Notes under the pieces: generated by a model
What the model was told of the DNA's origin: nothing
Database searches by the model: none
Seen by the model: the letters and a program-made list of their open reading frames with translations, nothing else
Source: an uncultured Rubrobacteraceae bacterium
Lineage (GTDB): Bacteria > Actinomycetota > Rubrobacteria > Rubrobacterales > Rubrobacteraceae
DNA: 64,000 bases
Reading direction: 5' to 3'
Assembly (NCBI GenBank): GCA_902806065.1
Contig: CADCVE010000092.1
Coordinates: forward strand, 1-64,000
Position numbers and translations under genes: made by a program
In this document: positions 8,427-16,131 of the stretch, piece by piece
How positions within the stretch are numbered: position 1 is the stretch's first letter
Layout of the letters: each line of letters begins with the position of its first letter

Positions 8427-9197
8427 TTAGGCAACCCGCTCGGCCTGTACCACAAGGCGGCCCGACTCAGGTCCTCCTCCGTAGAGGCTCGGTCCTAAGG
8501 TCCACCAGTCGTCGGGGGTCTCGGTGCAGGTCTGGAGCGAGACTATATCCTTCCCCTCGGTCGAATCTATGATCCAGTTGTCGTTGGGCGTGACACCGGC
8601 AATGTTATTGACCTGATACTTGTAGACCCTGCCTAAAGTATCGGAGAGAAAGATCTCATCCCCCTGCTGCATCGCGGGGAGGTTGAGGCACTGGTTGTAG
8701 CTCTCGGTGCCGGGAAACCCAATGCGGTGGCAGGCTATGTAGGTGTTGGTATCTTCCCGATCCCACGGAAAACCCGTACTGGGCAGCTTGATGGCCCCGA
8801 GGTCCAATGCGGCCTCCGAGCGATCATTCCTCACCGTATGTTCGTAGATGCCTAGCTTCGGTACCGTCAGAAATAGTGTCGAGTCTTCTGGTACCACGGG
8901 TGCGGGCTCTTCCTCCGGCTCGCTAGCGGCCTGCTCTTCGGGTTCCGGCTCGGCCGGGGACGGCTCTTCGGGCGTCTCTTCCGGCTCCACCGGGGGTGCC
9001 TCCTCTACCTGCTCCTCCGGCGGTGCCTCGCTCGTCTCCTCAGCGGTGCCCGAGAACAGGTAGGCTCCAAGGAGACCCAGTAGCAAGGCTACCAGGACCA
9101 GGAGCACGAGAAGACCGATCCGGCGCCTCTTCCTGAATACTGCGTAGTTGGGACGCCGCGTGTCTATGACCCGGCGTTGCTTGTCCATGATAGGCAT
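8427..9197 (-). CDS. class E-type sortase
   Basis: A 256-residue membrane-anchored transpeptidase. A basic N-terminus and one membrane helix (about residues 28-48) are followed by a long Pro/Glu linker (about 52-102) that should span part of the wall. The catalytic domain has His157 in YIACHRIGFPG, Cys224 in VSLQTCTETPDDWW and Arg247 in GRLVVQAE. The TxTCTP-like site with the downstream YGG is typical of actinobacterial class E/D housekeeping sortases. No LPxTG-type substrate is next to it. M1 or M4 could be the start. Confidence 0.9.
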   Translation of the reverse strand: MPIMDKQRRVIDTRRPNYAVFRKRRRIGLLVLLVLVALLLGLLGAYLFSGTAEETSEAPPEEQVEEAPPVEPEETPEEPSPAEPEPEEQAASEPEEEPAPVVPEDSTLFLTVPKLGIYEHTVRNDRSEAALDLGAIKLPSTGFPWDREDTNTYIACHRIGFPGTESYNQCLNLPAMQQGDEIFLSDTLGRVYKYQVNNIAGVTPNDNWIIDSTEGKDIVSLQTCTETPDDWWTLGPSLYGGGPESGRLVVQAERVA

Positions 9198-9454
9198 GTC
9201 AGGATTTTACATAGCGCCATGAGAAATTTTCGAGAGATGAGTGAACCTGTGGGTGAGGTTGACCCTTTTTGATCGGAGCCCTATCAAAGTTGCCAGAGGC
9301 TTCCCGAGAGGAGTGAAGAATAGTAGGGCCGGTTGTCCTGTTCCCGCACGATTATCTTGATAATATCGACGCCGTAGTTGGATAGAGAATCGCGTGTATC
9401 CTGGCTGGGGCGTACGGTCCTTTTCGGCGCGAAACAGAGAAGGAAAAGGGGTAA

Positions 9455-10750
9455 ATGCAGCAAGGATTCAAACTCACGACAACCAGTCGCATGAAGCTGG
9501 TCACCGCGCTGCTTTTAACGGCGCTCACGCTCCTTCTGGTTTCCGGTGCGGCGCCCGCAGGCGTGGTGCTGGAGCGGGCCGGGGCTCAAGAGGAGGTTTC
9601 CGGGGGGGCAGTGGAGGCTCCTGCGGATGAGATCCCCGGGGAGGTCCCGGAGCCACCGGAGACCGGGGCCGTGTCCTGGGCGATCATGGATGAGAACAGC
9701 GGGGAGTTTCTGGTGGGGCAGGAGCCCGACGAGCAACTTCCGATAGGGTCCGTGACCAAGATCATGGCGGCCCTGGTGGTGATGCAGGAAGGGACCAGTC
9801 TGGATGAGGAAGTGCCGATCTCCGGGGAGGCCGAATCTTATGTGGGCGGCGTCTTCAGTAACGTAGGGCTCATAGCGGAGGAGCGCGTGACCGTCCGCGA
9901 CCTTTTGGTCGCCTCGTTGGTCGCCTCCGGTACCGAAGCGGTCTATGCGCTGGCGGAGCATGTTGGCGGTGGCAGTGTCGAGCAGTTCGTGGGGATGATG
10001 AACGAAGAGGCTTCCCGTCTGGGTCTGGAGAACACCAACTTCGACACGCCCGCCGGCCTGGATACCGAAGACAACTACTCGAGTGCCAGGGACCTCGCTA
10101 TCTTGAGCCGGGAGGTGCTCCAGGAGCCTTTGCTCGCAGAGATAGTAGATACTCCGGAAGCCACGATCAGCACTCAGGGCAGGCAGATAGAGATCACCAA
10201 TACCAACCAGCTCTTGAACACCTACCCGCCAGCAACGGGCATAAAGACCGGGACCACGCCCGAGGCGGGCGCCAACCTCGCCGCCTCTGCCGAGAGCAAC
10301 GACGAGTCCTTTATCGCGATCGTTATCGGCGCCGAAGACTCCGATCAGCGCTTTCTTGCCGCGGAGTCGCTGCTGGAATATGCCTTCGAGCGTTATGAGC
10401 GCCGCCCGCTGGTGAACCAGGACGAGGTCTACGGCGAAGCGCCCCTGCCTTACCGTCCGAATGAGGCCGTGCAACTCGCCGCAACCGGGGAAGTAGCAGG
10501 GCTGGTGGACGCGGATTCCGACGTGGAGCGTAGGGTAACCACCCTGGAGGAGCTTCCGCCGTCGGCGAGCGCCGGCGACGAACTCGGCGAGGTCGAGCTC
10601 CTGGTCAACGGGCGACGCGTCGGAGAGAGTCCGCTAGTCGCCCAGGAAGGCTACGAGGAGGCCTCTCTGTGGCAAAAGACGCGCTCTACCGTGGGAGGTT
10701 TGCTGGAGAGTGTACAGGGAGCCATATCCGGACTCACTTCAGGCGAATAG
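9455..10750 (+). CDS. serine-type D-Ala-D-Ala carboxypeptidase (PBP5/DacA family)
   Basis: A 431-residue exported enzyme that trims the terminal D-alanine of peptidoglycan stem peptides. It has a signal sequence or anchor (about residues 12-36), the SxxK box S99-V-T-K102 in PIGSVTKIMAAL and the KTG box K264-T-G in GIKTGTTPEAG. The second box, normally SGN, reads SGT at 158-160 in LVASGTEAVYAL. The order and spacing are normal, and a C-terminal PBP5-like domain follows from about residue 325. The ATG follows GGAAAAGGGG. It lies alone between a 257-base upstream gap and a convergent gene. Confidence 0.88.
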   Translation: MQQGFKLTTTSRMKLVTALLLTALTLLLVSGAAPAGVVLERAGAQEEVSGGAVEAPADEIPGEVPEPPETGAVSWAIMDENSGEFLVGQEPDEQLPIGSVTKIMAALVVMQEGTSLDEEVPISGEAESYVGGVFSNVGLIAEERVTVRDLLVASLVASGTEAVYALAEHVGGGSVEQFVGMMNEEASRLGLENTNFDTPAGLDTEDNYSSARDLAILSREVLQEPLLAEIVDTPEATISTQGRQIEITNTNQLLNTYPPATGIKTGTTPEAGANLAASAESNDESFIAIVIGAEDSDQRFLAAESLLEYAFERYERRPLVNQDEVYGEAPLPYRPNEAVQLAATGEVAGLVDADSDVERRVTTLEELPPSASAGDELGEVELLVNGRRVGESPLVAQEGYEEASLWQKTRSTVGGLLESVQGAISGLTSGE

Positions 10751-10772
10751 CCCCGGATAGTTGCCGGGGCTT

Positions 10773-11549
10773 CTAAAAAGGTCTGTTCAACCAGCGGTCC
10801 AGGAGCCGGGTGTAGCCCTCGAAGTCGTCCCGGTGAACGCCGTGGCCGGCCTCGAAGGCCTCTACCGCGCCCCGGTGAAGCGCGCCTGCGACGGCGGTTC
10901 GCTCGGGCTCTGGTAAGACCGAGCCTCGCTCTTCGCTCCCTAGGACGAGCAGGGTGGGGACTTGGACCGAGCCGGCCAAGTCCGACAGGTCGTAGTGCAG
11001 GCCGGAGCGGAACATAGCGGCGACCGGTTCAGCATCACACTGGCGCATATTCAGGATGCTCTGCGCCGCGTCCTCTCGGGACCACGAAGGGTTTTCGGAG
11101 AGCTGCTCGCGTTCGAGGGCCTCCGGGGCTTCTCTGGCGTGGGCGACGCCTTCCTTTATGCCGTCCGAGACCTCCTCGAAATCCGTACTCTCGGAGCCGG
11201 GTGGATCCTCCAGCACGAGCCGCTTCACCAAACCTTCATGCTCCACGCAGAGCTTCAGCGCCACGAGCGCGCCGAGTGAATGACCGAGCAAGACGTCTAT
11301 CTTCGCTCCGGGCTCCAGGATTTCGGTCAAAGTCTCGTACAGGTCCCCGGCGAGGTCCTCCAGCCCCTCGCCGCCGGACATCCGCGGGCTCTCCCCATGA
11401 CCGCGCAGGTCTACCGCGACCGCGTACCAGCCGTTTTCGGCGACCCACGGCCCGACCCGCCACCACGTGCGCGACGAGCCCGAGACCCCGTGTACTAGAA
11501 CGGCGAGTGGATCTCCCGTCTTGCCCCAACTTCTCGCGTTCAGCTTCAG
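10773..11549 (-). CDS. alpha/beta hydrolase with probable CTG start
   Basis: An alpha/beta-fold hydrolase of about 258 residues. The oxyanion motif HGVSGSSRTWW, the strand AVAVDLRGHGES, the nucleophile elbow GHSLGALVA and the catalytic His in AGHGVH are all in one frame. The first ATG in that frame (11381) lies after the oxyanion motif and would delete the core of the fold. Upstream the frame is open with no ATG, GTG or TTG near the natural N-terminus. CTG 11549, which overlaps the TGA of the SDR gene, would give LKLNARSWGKTGDPLAVLVH, the usual beginning of the family. This suggests translational coupling from a CTG codon. Substrate unknown. Confidence 0.72.
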   Translation of the reverse strand: MKLNARSWGKTGDPLAVLVHGVSGSSRTWWRVGPWVAENGWYAVAVDLRGHGESPRMSGGEGLEDLAGDLYETLTEILEPGAKIDVLLGHSLGALVALKLCVEHEGLVKRLVLEDPPGSESTDFEEVSDGIKEGVAHAREAPEALEREQLSENPSWSREDAAQSILNMRQCDAEPVAAMFRSGLHYDLSDLAGSVQVPTLLVLGSEERGSVLPEPERTAVAGALHRGAVEAFEAGHGVHRDDFEGYTRLLDRWLNRPF

Positions 11550-12259
11550 AAGGTCTCCACGGCCGGGCGGAGATCCAACTCCAACGTCCAGGCCGTAGGG
11601 TCCTGGGAATGCAAGTGCCAGTATGCTTCGGCGATGGCGTCGGGCGAGAGGGTCGTACTCTCTTCCCTATCCGGCTGAGCCTCGCGCAGTCTCGGGGTGA
11701 GGATCTGGCCGTCTATAACCGTGTGGGCGACGTGAATTCCCCGCGGCCAGAACTCGCGGGCCATAGACTGCGCCAGCGCCCGCAACCCGAACTTGCCTGT
11801 CGCGAGCGCCGCGAACTTCGCAGAGCCCCGTAGGGCGGCTGTCGCGCCCGTGAGGATGACCGTGCCGCGACCCCTCTCGACCATCGCCGGTAGGACCTGC
11901 TGTGCCCCGTGAAAAGCCCCGGAGCAGTTCGCCCGAAAGCATTCATCGAACTGCTCGGGCGTTATCTCCAGAATGCCACCCATCTGAAAGGCCCCGGCGT
12001 TGTACACAAAGACCTCCGGGTCACCGAAGCTGTCGCGAACTTCCTTGAAGGCCGAGGCCACCGACGCCGCGTCCGTCGCGTCGGTAGAGACCGCGAGTGC
12101 CTCTCCTCCGGCTCCCGCGATCTCCTCGCGTACCGCCGACATGCTCTCTTCCCGCCGCGCCATCAGCCCCAGTGCAAATCCTTCTCGCGCAAAGCGCCGG
12201 GCGATAGCCGCTCCGAGTCCCGGTCCCACGCCCACGACCACCGCAACTTTCTCCGCCAA
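11546..12259 (-). CDS. short-chain dehydrogenase/reductase
   Basis: An NAD(P)-dependent oxidoreductase of 237 residues. TTG 12259 is chosen over the far upstream ATG because AGGAGG lies 5 bases before it and the protein then begins LAEKVAVVVGVGPGLGAAIA, with the cofactor-binding glycine motif near the N-terminus. NAG (residue about 88) and the active-site Ser in LTGATAALRGSAKFAA are present. The usual catalytic Tyr position reads Phe in KFAALATGKFGLR, as also happens in an SDR subgroup with the following IHVAHTVIDGQI block. Its stop overlaps the probable CTG start of the hydrolase. Confidence 0.85.
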   Translation of the reverse strand: MAEKVAVVVGVGPGLGAAIARRFAREGFALGLMARREESMSAVREEIAGAGGEALAVSTDATDAASVASAFKEVRDSFGDPEVFVYNAGAFQMGGILEITPEQFDECFRANCSGAFHGAQQVLPAMVERGRGTVILTGATAALRGSAKFAALATGKFGLRALAQSMAREFWPRGIHVAHTVIDGQILTPRLREAQPDREESTTLSPDAIAEAYWHLHSQDPTAWTLELDLRPAVETF

Positions 12260-12701
12260 GCTATCCTCCTCTTCCCGACCTTCCCTGACTAGATCCAGGG
12301 ACTCTATCACCAGCACGGATAACCGTGACCACGAAGGCGTGAAGTAGTAATCGGAACCCCGGCACCTACGAGGGGATAAAGGTCCTGTCTCGTGCTCCCC
12401 CCTTCGGAGGCCTCCGAAGAGCGGAGCTACGCTGGAAGGAGCAACGTTAATATACTCACTTGTCTGGGACCAGATCAGCTGCAACCAGTTCCTGCTGCGA
12501 ACTCTTCTCTCCCGGCGACAGGGATGGAAGGCTCCTTACGGGACCGGTCGTGCGGTACCAGATCAACGGGGGTGCGCCGCTCCGGAACCGCGTCCGCTAG
12601 CGCCGGGAGATATGGTTGTACCGGGGTCTAAGGTTCCCTTACTTCGACGGGGGACTTTTTTAATCGGGCCAAAGACCCCGTTCGGGGACGACCTTCAGAA
12701 T
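12260..12701. other. 442-base gap between SDR and urease relic
   Basis: No convincing gene is seen. It should hold the leftward promoter of the SDR/hydrolase pair and the rightward promoter for the ureA-relic/cynS unit. The one clear structure is the perfect palindrome at 12402-12419. The G-rich hairpin GACCCCGTTCGGGGAC at 12674-12689 lies before the ureA relic. Confidence 0.5.
12402..12419. promoter_or_regulatory. 18-base perfect palindrome, possible operator
   Basis: CTTCGGAGG followed directly by its reverse complement CCTCCGAAG makes an 18-base dyad without a loop. It lies in the gap between two divergent transcription units, where a dimeric repressor or activator would bind. No regulator gene is adjacent. 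Confidence 0.4.
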
Positions 12702-12845
12702 ATGAGCACGTTGTACACACAGGTGCATCTGTACGCAGGTGTATCTGGCACGGATGGAGGGTATTCCGGAGATGGCGACCAGGTGGCCGTGGAGGCTACC
12801 GTCCCGGACGGAGTAATCGTCACGGTCCACGACCCCATAACCTAA
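12702..12845 (+). pseudogene. ureA: ureA (urease gamma subunit) 3' relic
   Basis: The last codons read QVAVEATVPDGVIVTVHDPI, which matches the conserved end of urease gamma subunits (VEATFPDGTKLVTVHDPI). Just upstream, a different frame gives RMEGIPEM, the preceding conserved block (VMEGVPEM). The N-terminal two thirds of UreA, including LNYPEA, are absent, and the two parts are joined by a frameshift. A free-standing 47-residue frame from ATG 12702 could still be translated but would not be a urease subunit. It ends 12 bases before cynS, as an intact ureA would. Confidence 0.78.
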
Positions 12846-12857
12846 AAGGAGAGCTAC

Positions 12858-13301
12858 ATGATCCGCGAAGAAGCCACCGAGATGATCCTGGAAGCCAAAA
12901 AGGAGAAGGAACTTACCTTCGAGGTGATCGCCCGGAAGGTCGGGGCACACAAGGTCTGGACCACGGCGGCCTTAATGGGCCAGCATCCGATGACCGCCGA
13001 GCAAGCTGACACTGTAGTCGACCTCCTCGACCTCGACTCCGAGGTCGCCAGGGCCTTGCAGGAGATACCGTTGCGTGGCGCCCTCGATCAGGACGTGCCC
13101 ACCGACCCCACAATCTACCGTATCCACGAGGTCACCCAGGTCTATGGTACGACCATCAAAGCCCTTATCAACGAAGAGTTCGGCGACGGTATCATGAGCG
13201 CCATAACCTTCCACATGGACATAGAGAGGGAGGAGTCCGAAGCGGGTCCGCGCGTCAAGATCACGTACAACGGCAAGTTCCTCCCTTATACGTGGGAGTA
13301 A
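12858..13301 (+). CDS. cynS: cyanate hydratase (cyanase)
   Basis: A 147-residue enzyme that converts cyanate and bicarbonate to carbamate and CO2; carbamate then gives ammonia. It has the helical N-terminal domain ([20 protein letters not shown]) and the catalytic C-terminal region with Arg, Glu and Ser in [20 protein letters not shown] and [10 protein letters not shown]. It ends [10 protein letters not shown], close to the usual family ending. Length is about that of the family. Ribosome binding site AAAAGGAGAG. It sits between the relic of ureA and intact ureB, which is unusual; cyanate forms from urea, so the pairing makes metabolic sense. Confidence 0.96.
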   Translation: MIREEATEMILEAKKEKELTFEVIARKVGAHKVWTTAALMGQHPMTAEQADTVVDLLDLDSEVARALQEIPLRGALDQDVPTDPTIYRIHEVTQVYGTTIKALINEEFGDGIMSAITFHMDIEREESEAGPRVKITYNGKFLPYTWE

Positions 13302-13305
13302 CGCG

Positions 13306-13698
13306 ATGATCCCCGGCGAACCTCCCGCTATCGAAGGAGACGTCCAACTCAACACAGACCGCGAAACGGCGACCCTCACCGTCGCCAACATCGGTGACCG
13401 TCCTATCCGGGTCGGCAGTCACTTTCACTTCTTCGAGACTAACCAGGCGCTGAAGTTCGGCCGCGAGGGCGCCTTTGGTATGCGCCGCGACATCTCCGCC
13501 GACACCGCCGCGCGCTTCAAGCCCGGCGACGAGCGGGAGGTCGGATTGGTGAACGTAGGTGGGCGCCGGGTCGTACACGGCTTCAACGGTCTTACCGAAG
13601 GCGTTCTGGACGAGCGGAAGGTCAGAGAAGAGGTCCTGCGGCGAGCGCGGGAGCTTAGGTTTATGGAGAAGCAGGCAAACGATCCGAGAGGTGGTTAG
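13306..13698 (+). CDS. ureB: urease subunit beta
   Basis: A 130-residue protein with the whole UreB fold: [20 protein letters not shown] at the start, [19 protein letters not shown], then [16 protein letters not shown] and [11 protein letters not shown]. Urease needs UreA, UreB and the nickel-binding UreC plus UreD/E/F/G; only relics of ureA and ureD are here and no ureC. The subunit alone has no catalytic site. It begins 4 bases after cynS and ends 4 bases before the cupin gene, so it is still in a tight operon. It may be a not yet decayed leftover, or pair with subunits encoded elsewhere. Confidence 0.93.
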   Translation: MIPGEPPAIEGDVQLNTDRETATLTVANIGDRPIRVGSHFHFFETNQALKFGREGAFGMRRDISADTAARFKPGDEREVGLVNVGGRRVVHGFNGLTEGVLDERKVREEVLRRARELRFMEKQANDPRGG

Positions 13699-13702
13699 CG
13701 TA

Positions 13703-14068
13703 ATGGCGTTGCTCACGATGCAGAAGAAGAACCTCGACAGTGGGTCAGAGGTGGACGTGCACGGGCGGATACAGAAAGAGACCGTCACCCTGGACAGGGT
13801 CGCCGTCACCCGCGTGACGTTCGGCGTCGGTGCCCGGTGGTCGGAGGACCTGAAGGACTACGCCGGTACTGAGAGCTGCCATCTCCCGCACGTGGCGCTC
13901 GTCCAGTCGGGGCGTCTCAAGGTGGTCATGGACGACGGCTCCGAAGAAGAGTTCGGCCCCAACGACGTGATGATGTTGCCCCCCGGACACGATGCGTGGA
14001 CGGTCGGAGACCAGCCCTGTGTGTTCGTGGAGTTCTCCGAGGGGAATGATTATTACGAGAGGCACTGA
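13703..14068 (+). CDS. cupin-domain protein
   Basis: A 121-residue single-domain beta-barrel protein. The cupin core runs from about residue 38: LPHVALVQSGRLKVVMDDGS, then EFGPNDVMMLPPGHDAWTVG, which is cupin motif 2. Motif 1 is only partly kept: CHLPHVA has its histidines, but the usual glutamate is not obvious. Such proteins are often called cupin_2 and have no known reaction. ATG 13703 is chosen because it follows ureB by 4 bases. It is the last intact gene before the ureD relic. Confidence 0.8.
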   Translation: MALLTMQKKNLDSGSEVDVHGRIQKETVTLDRVAVTRVTFGVGARWSEDLKDYAGTESCHLPHVALVQSGRLKVVMDDGSEEEFGPNDVMMLPPGHDAWTVGDQPCVFVEFSEGNDYYERH

Positions 14069-14094
14069 TAACCCATGAGCGGCTTCTCCAGTCG

Positions 14095-14378
14095 TTGGCC
14101 GAAAATACCACCGTAACGCTGCCTGGAGAGACCGGGTACGTCCGTGATCTCATGACCTGGGGCGCCTGCGCCGCCAGGCGTGTGGCTCGCGACGAGCGCT
14201 TCGCCTTCTCGATACTCTCCGGCAGGACACGCATCTCCAGTAAGGCCATCTCGCGTGCCATGGACGGCTTCGATCTCTCTGGTGGAGTCTTCTCGGCGGT
14301 GAACCTTTCGGCGGCTACGCGTACCTAGAGACACTGTCCGTCCTGGCTCTCAAAGATCTCTCACCGCTGGCCGAGTAG
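14095..14378 (+). pseudogene. ureD: ureD (urease accessory protein) 3' relic
   Basis: The frame from TTG 14095 contains RRVARDERFAFSILSGRTRI and then MDGFDLSGGVFSAVN, which correspond to the GRxARGERFxF and DxFxLxP blocks of UreD/UreH. After a one-base shift near 14300 the frame GEPFGGYAYLETLSVLALKD continues to a TAG at 14376, which fits the GGYxYLGTL block near the UreD end. The N-terminal half of UreD was not found. It supports the view that a urease operon once lay here and was cut down. Confidence 0.68.
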
Positions 14379-14610
14379 TTACACGCCTTATTGGCCTCCA
14401 CGCCGCGTGTCCTTGCGCCGGCCAGCGTCCCCGAACCTGTCTCTACGCGGTTTGTATATTGGCTAGAGATGCCACCGCCCTGTACCGGGTGCTGAACGGC
14501 TGCTGGACGACAGCGCGGACATACCTGAACACACCGCCCCCGCTCGGGAGGTGTGGTAGCGTAGAAAGTCCAGCTTATCAGAGAATATAGAGGAACATGG
14601 GGGAGTGGGA

Positions 14611-15861
14611 ATGCAACTTTTCGAGAAGCTAATAGATTATGCACAGGCCGTCAGGCTTGTGCTGGAGAACACAGCCCGCCTGCCGGTCGCGTGGGTGCCG
14701 CTCATGGACGCTCGGGGGCTCGCTCTCGCCGAGGACATAGCTGCGAGATTCGATTCCCCGCCGTTCGACAACTCCGCGGTGGATGGTTACGCGGTACGGA
14801 GCGCGGACGCCGCCGAGGCTGGCAGGACCTTCGAGGTCGTGGATGAGGCTCCGGCGGGACGGCCTGCCCGGAGGAGTGTCGGGGAGGGAGAGGCCATCAA
14901 GATCTTCACCGGCGGTGTAATCCCCGAAGGGGCGGACGCGGTCGTGATGGTCGAGAATACCTCCGGCTGGGGCGAGGAGTTCGAACTCAAAAAGGCTACG
15001 ACACCGGGTAGCAATCTTCGCGCCGCTGGCGAGGACGTGCGCGAGGGCGACATCATGCTGCGCGCGGGCACGGAGATAGGCGCCCCCGAGATAGCCCTCG
15101 CCGCAACGCAGGGCTACGGCGAGTTGCCCGTCTACCGCAGGCCCAGGGTCGTCGTCCTCTCCACCGGCACCGAGCTGGTCGAGCCGGGCACGCGTGACCT
15201 CTCGCCCGGCGAGATCTTTGACTCCAACTCCTTCGCCCTACTCGCCCAGGCCCGTGAGGCTGGCGCTGATGCTCGCCGTCTCTACGCGGCCTCCGATGAC
15301 GCGGACATCCTCAAGTCCGCGATGGAGGAGGCTCTGGCGAGCGCGGACGTCGTGGTAACCAGCGGCGGGGTCTCGGTGGGGGAGAAGGATCTCGTGAAGG
15401 GCACGCTCCTGGACTTAGGCGTCGAGCAGGTGTTCTGGGGGATCAAACTAAAACCCGGCAAACCAGTCTTTTTCGGCACGCGGGAGGGCGCCCGCTTCTT
15501 CGGTCTGCCGGGGAATCCCGTCTCCGCGATGGTCTGCGCCGAGCTCTTCGTCCGGCCCGCCCTGATGAAGATGATGGGCCGGAAGGACAGACATCGCCCT
15601 CACATCGAGGTGTACTTTGACGAGGACGTCGAGAACAAGTTCGGCCGGATGCACGCGATACGCGTCACGCTGAACCGGACAGAGAGGGGCTGGAGGGCTG
15701 AATCGGTGGGGGCCCAAGGGTCGGGGCTGGTCAGCTCTCTCACTAAAGCGGATGCCCTGGCGCTCATCGGCCCCGAGTCCGAGGGAGTGCGGGCGGGGGA
15801 GCCGGTCGAGGCCATAGTGCTGCGTGAGGAGGTTGTTCTGGCCCAACGCCCGGTCAACTAG
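14611..15861 (+). CDS. moeA: molybdopterin molybdotransferase MoeA
   Basis: A 416-residue enzyme that inserts molybdenum into adenylylated molybdopterin, completing the cofactor. Diagnostic blocks are DNSAVDGYAVRSADA, GEAIKIFTGGVIPEGADAVV, VVVLSTGTELVEPG, FDSNSFALLAQ, VVTSGGVSVGEKD and FGLPGNPVSAM. These cover domain 1, the MPTb-binding domain 3 and the C-terminal domain 4. ATG 14611 follows GGGGGAGTGGG. It lies alone in this window; its likely clients include the two sulfite-oxidase-fold enzymes at 49-53 kb. Confidence 0.95.
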   Translation: MQLFEKLIDYAQAVRLVLENTARLPVAWVPLMDARGLALAEDIAARFDSPPFDNSAVDGYAVRSADAAEAGRTFEVVDEAPAGRPARRSVGEGEAIKIFTGGVIPEGADAVVMVENTSGWGEEFELKKATTPGSNLRAAGEDVREGDIMLRAGTEIGAPEIALAATQGYGELPVYRRPRVVVLSTGTELVEPGTRDLSPGEIFDSNSFALLAQAREAGADARRLYAASDDADILKSAMEEALASADVVVTSGGVSVGEKDLVKGTLLDLGVEQVFWGIKLKPGKPVFFGTREGARFFGLPGNPVSAMVCAELFVRPALMKMMGRKDRHRPHIEVYFDEDVENKFGRMHAIRVTLNRTERGWRAESVGAQGSGLVSSLTKADALALIGPESEGVRAGEPVEAIVLREEVVLAQRPVN

Positions 15862-15957
15862 ACGCTGTCTGTACGGCGAGGATGATGAGCGCGGAGCATC
15901 GTGGCGGGGGATACGATGTGGGGTGCGATAATAACGGTAATGAGTTAAAGGCGTGCC

Positions 15958-16116
15958 ATGAGACTAGTGACCCGCAAAGAGGAAGTGCCCGCTAGCCTCG
16001 GTCGTCCGCCGCTCGTGCTGCGCCTGCGGCCAGACTTGTACATTGGCGGTGCTCACCGAACCTTCGTCGGGCTGTGCAGAGACACTTCTTTAGGGACCGG
16101 TAGCCGACGGCTATAG
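15958..16116 (+). CDS. small ORF of 52 codons, doubtful
   Basis: ATG 15958 opens a 52-codon frame (MRLVTRKEEVPASLGRPP and onward) between moeA and the helix-hairpin-helix gene. It is basic, has no membrane segment and matches nothing I know. There is only a weak ribosome binding site (AAAGGCG). It may be chance in G+C-rich DNA; recorded because it fills most of the gap. Confidence 0.2.
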   Translation: MRLVTRKEEVPASLGRPPLVLRLRPDLYIGGAHRTFVGLCRDTSLGTGSRRL

Positions 16117-16131
16117 TAGAATCAGGGGCAT

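Noticed and set aside
9515-10474. 319-codon minus-strand frame opposite the D,D-carboxypeptidase
   Set aside because: No motif, no ribosome binding site, and it lies fully inside a gene with clear catalytic boxes.
11547-12484. SDR start at ATG 12484 with an extra 75 residues
   Set aside because: The added part has no family likeness, while TTG 12259 has AGGAGG at the right spacing and puts the Rossmann motif at the N-terminus.
14380-14610. Molybdenum-cofactor riboswitch before moeA
   Set aside because: Only a short hairpin (ACACC/GGTGT) is visible; none of the conserved core of that class could be matched.
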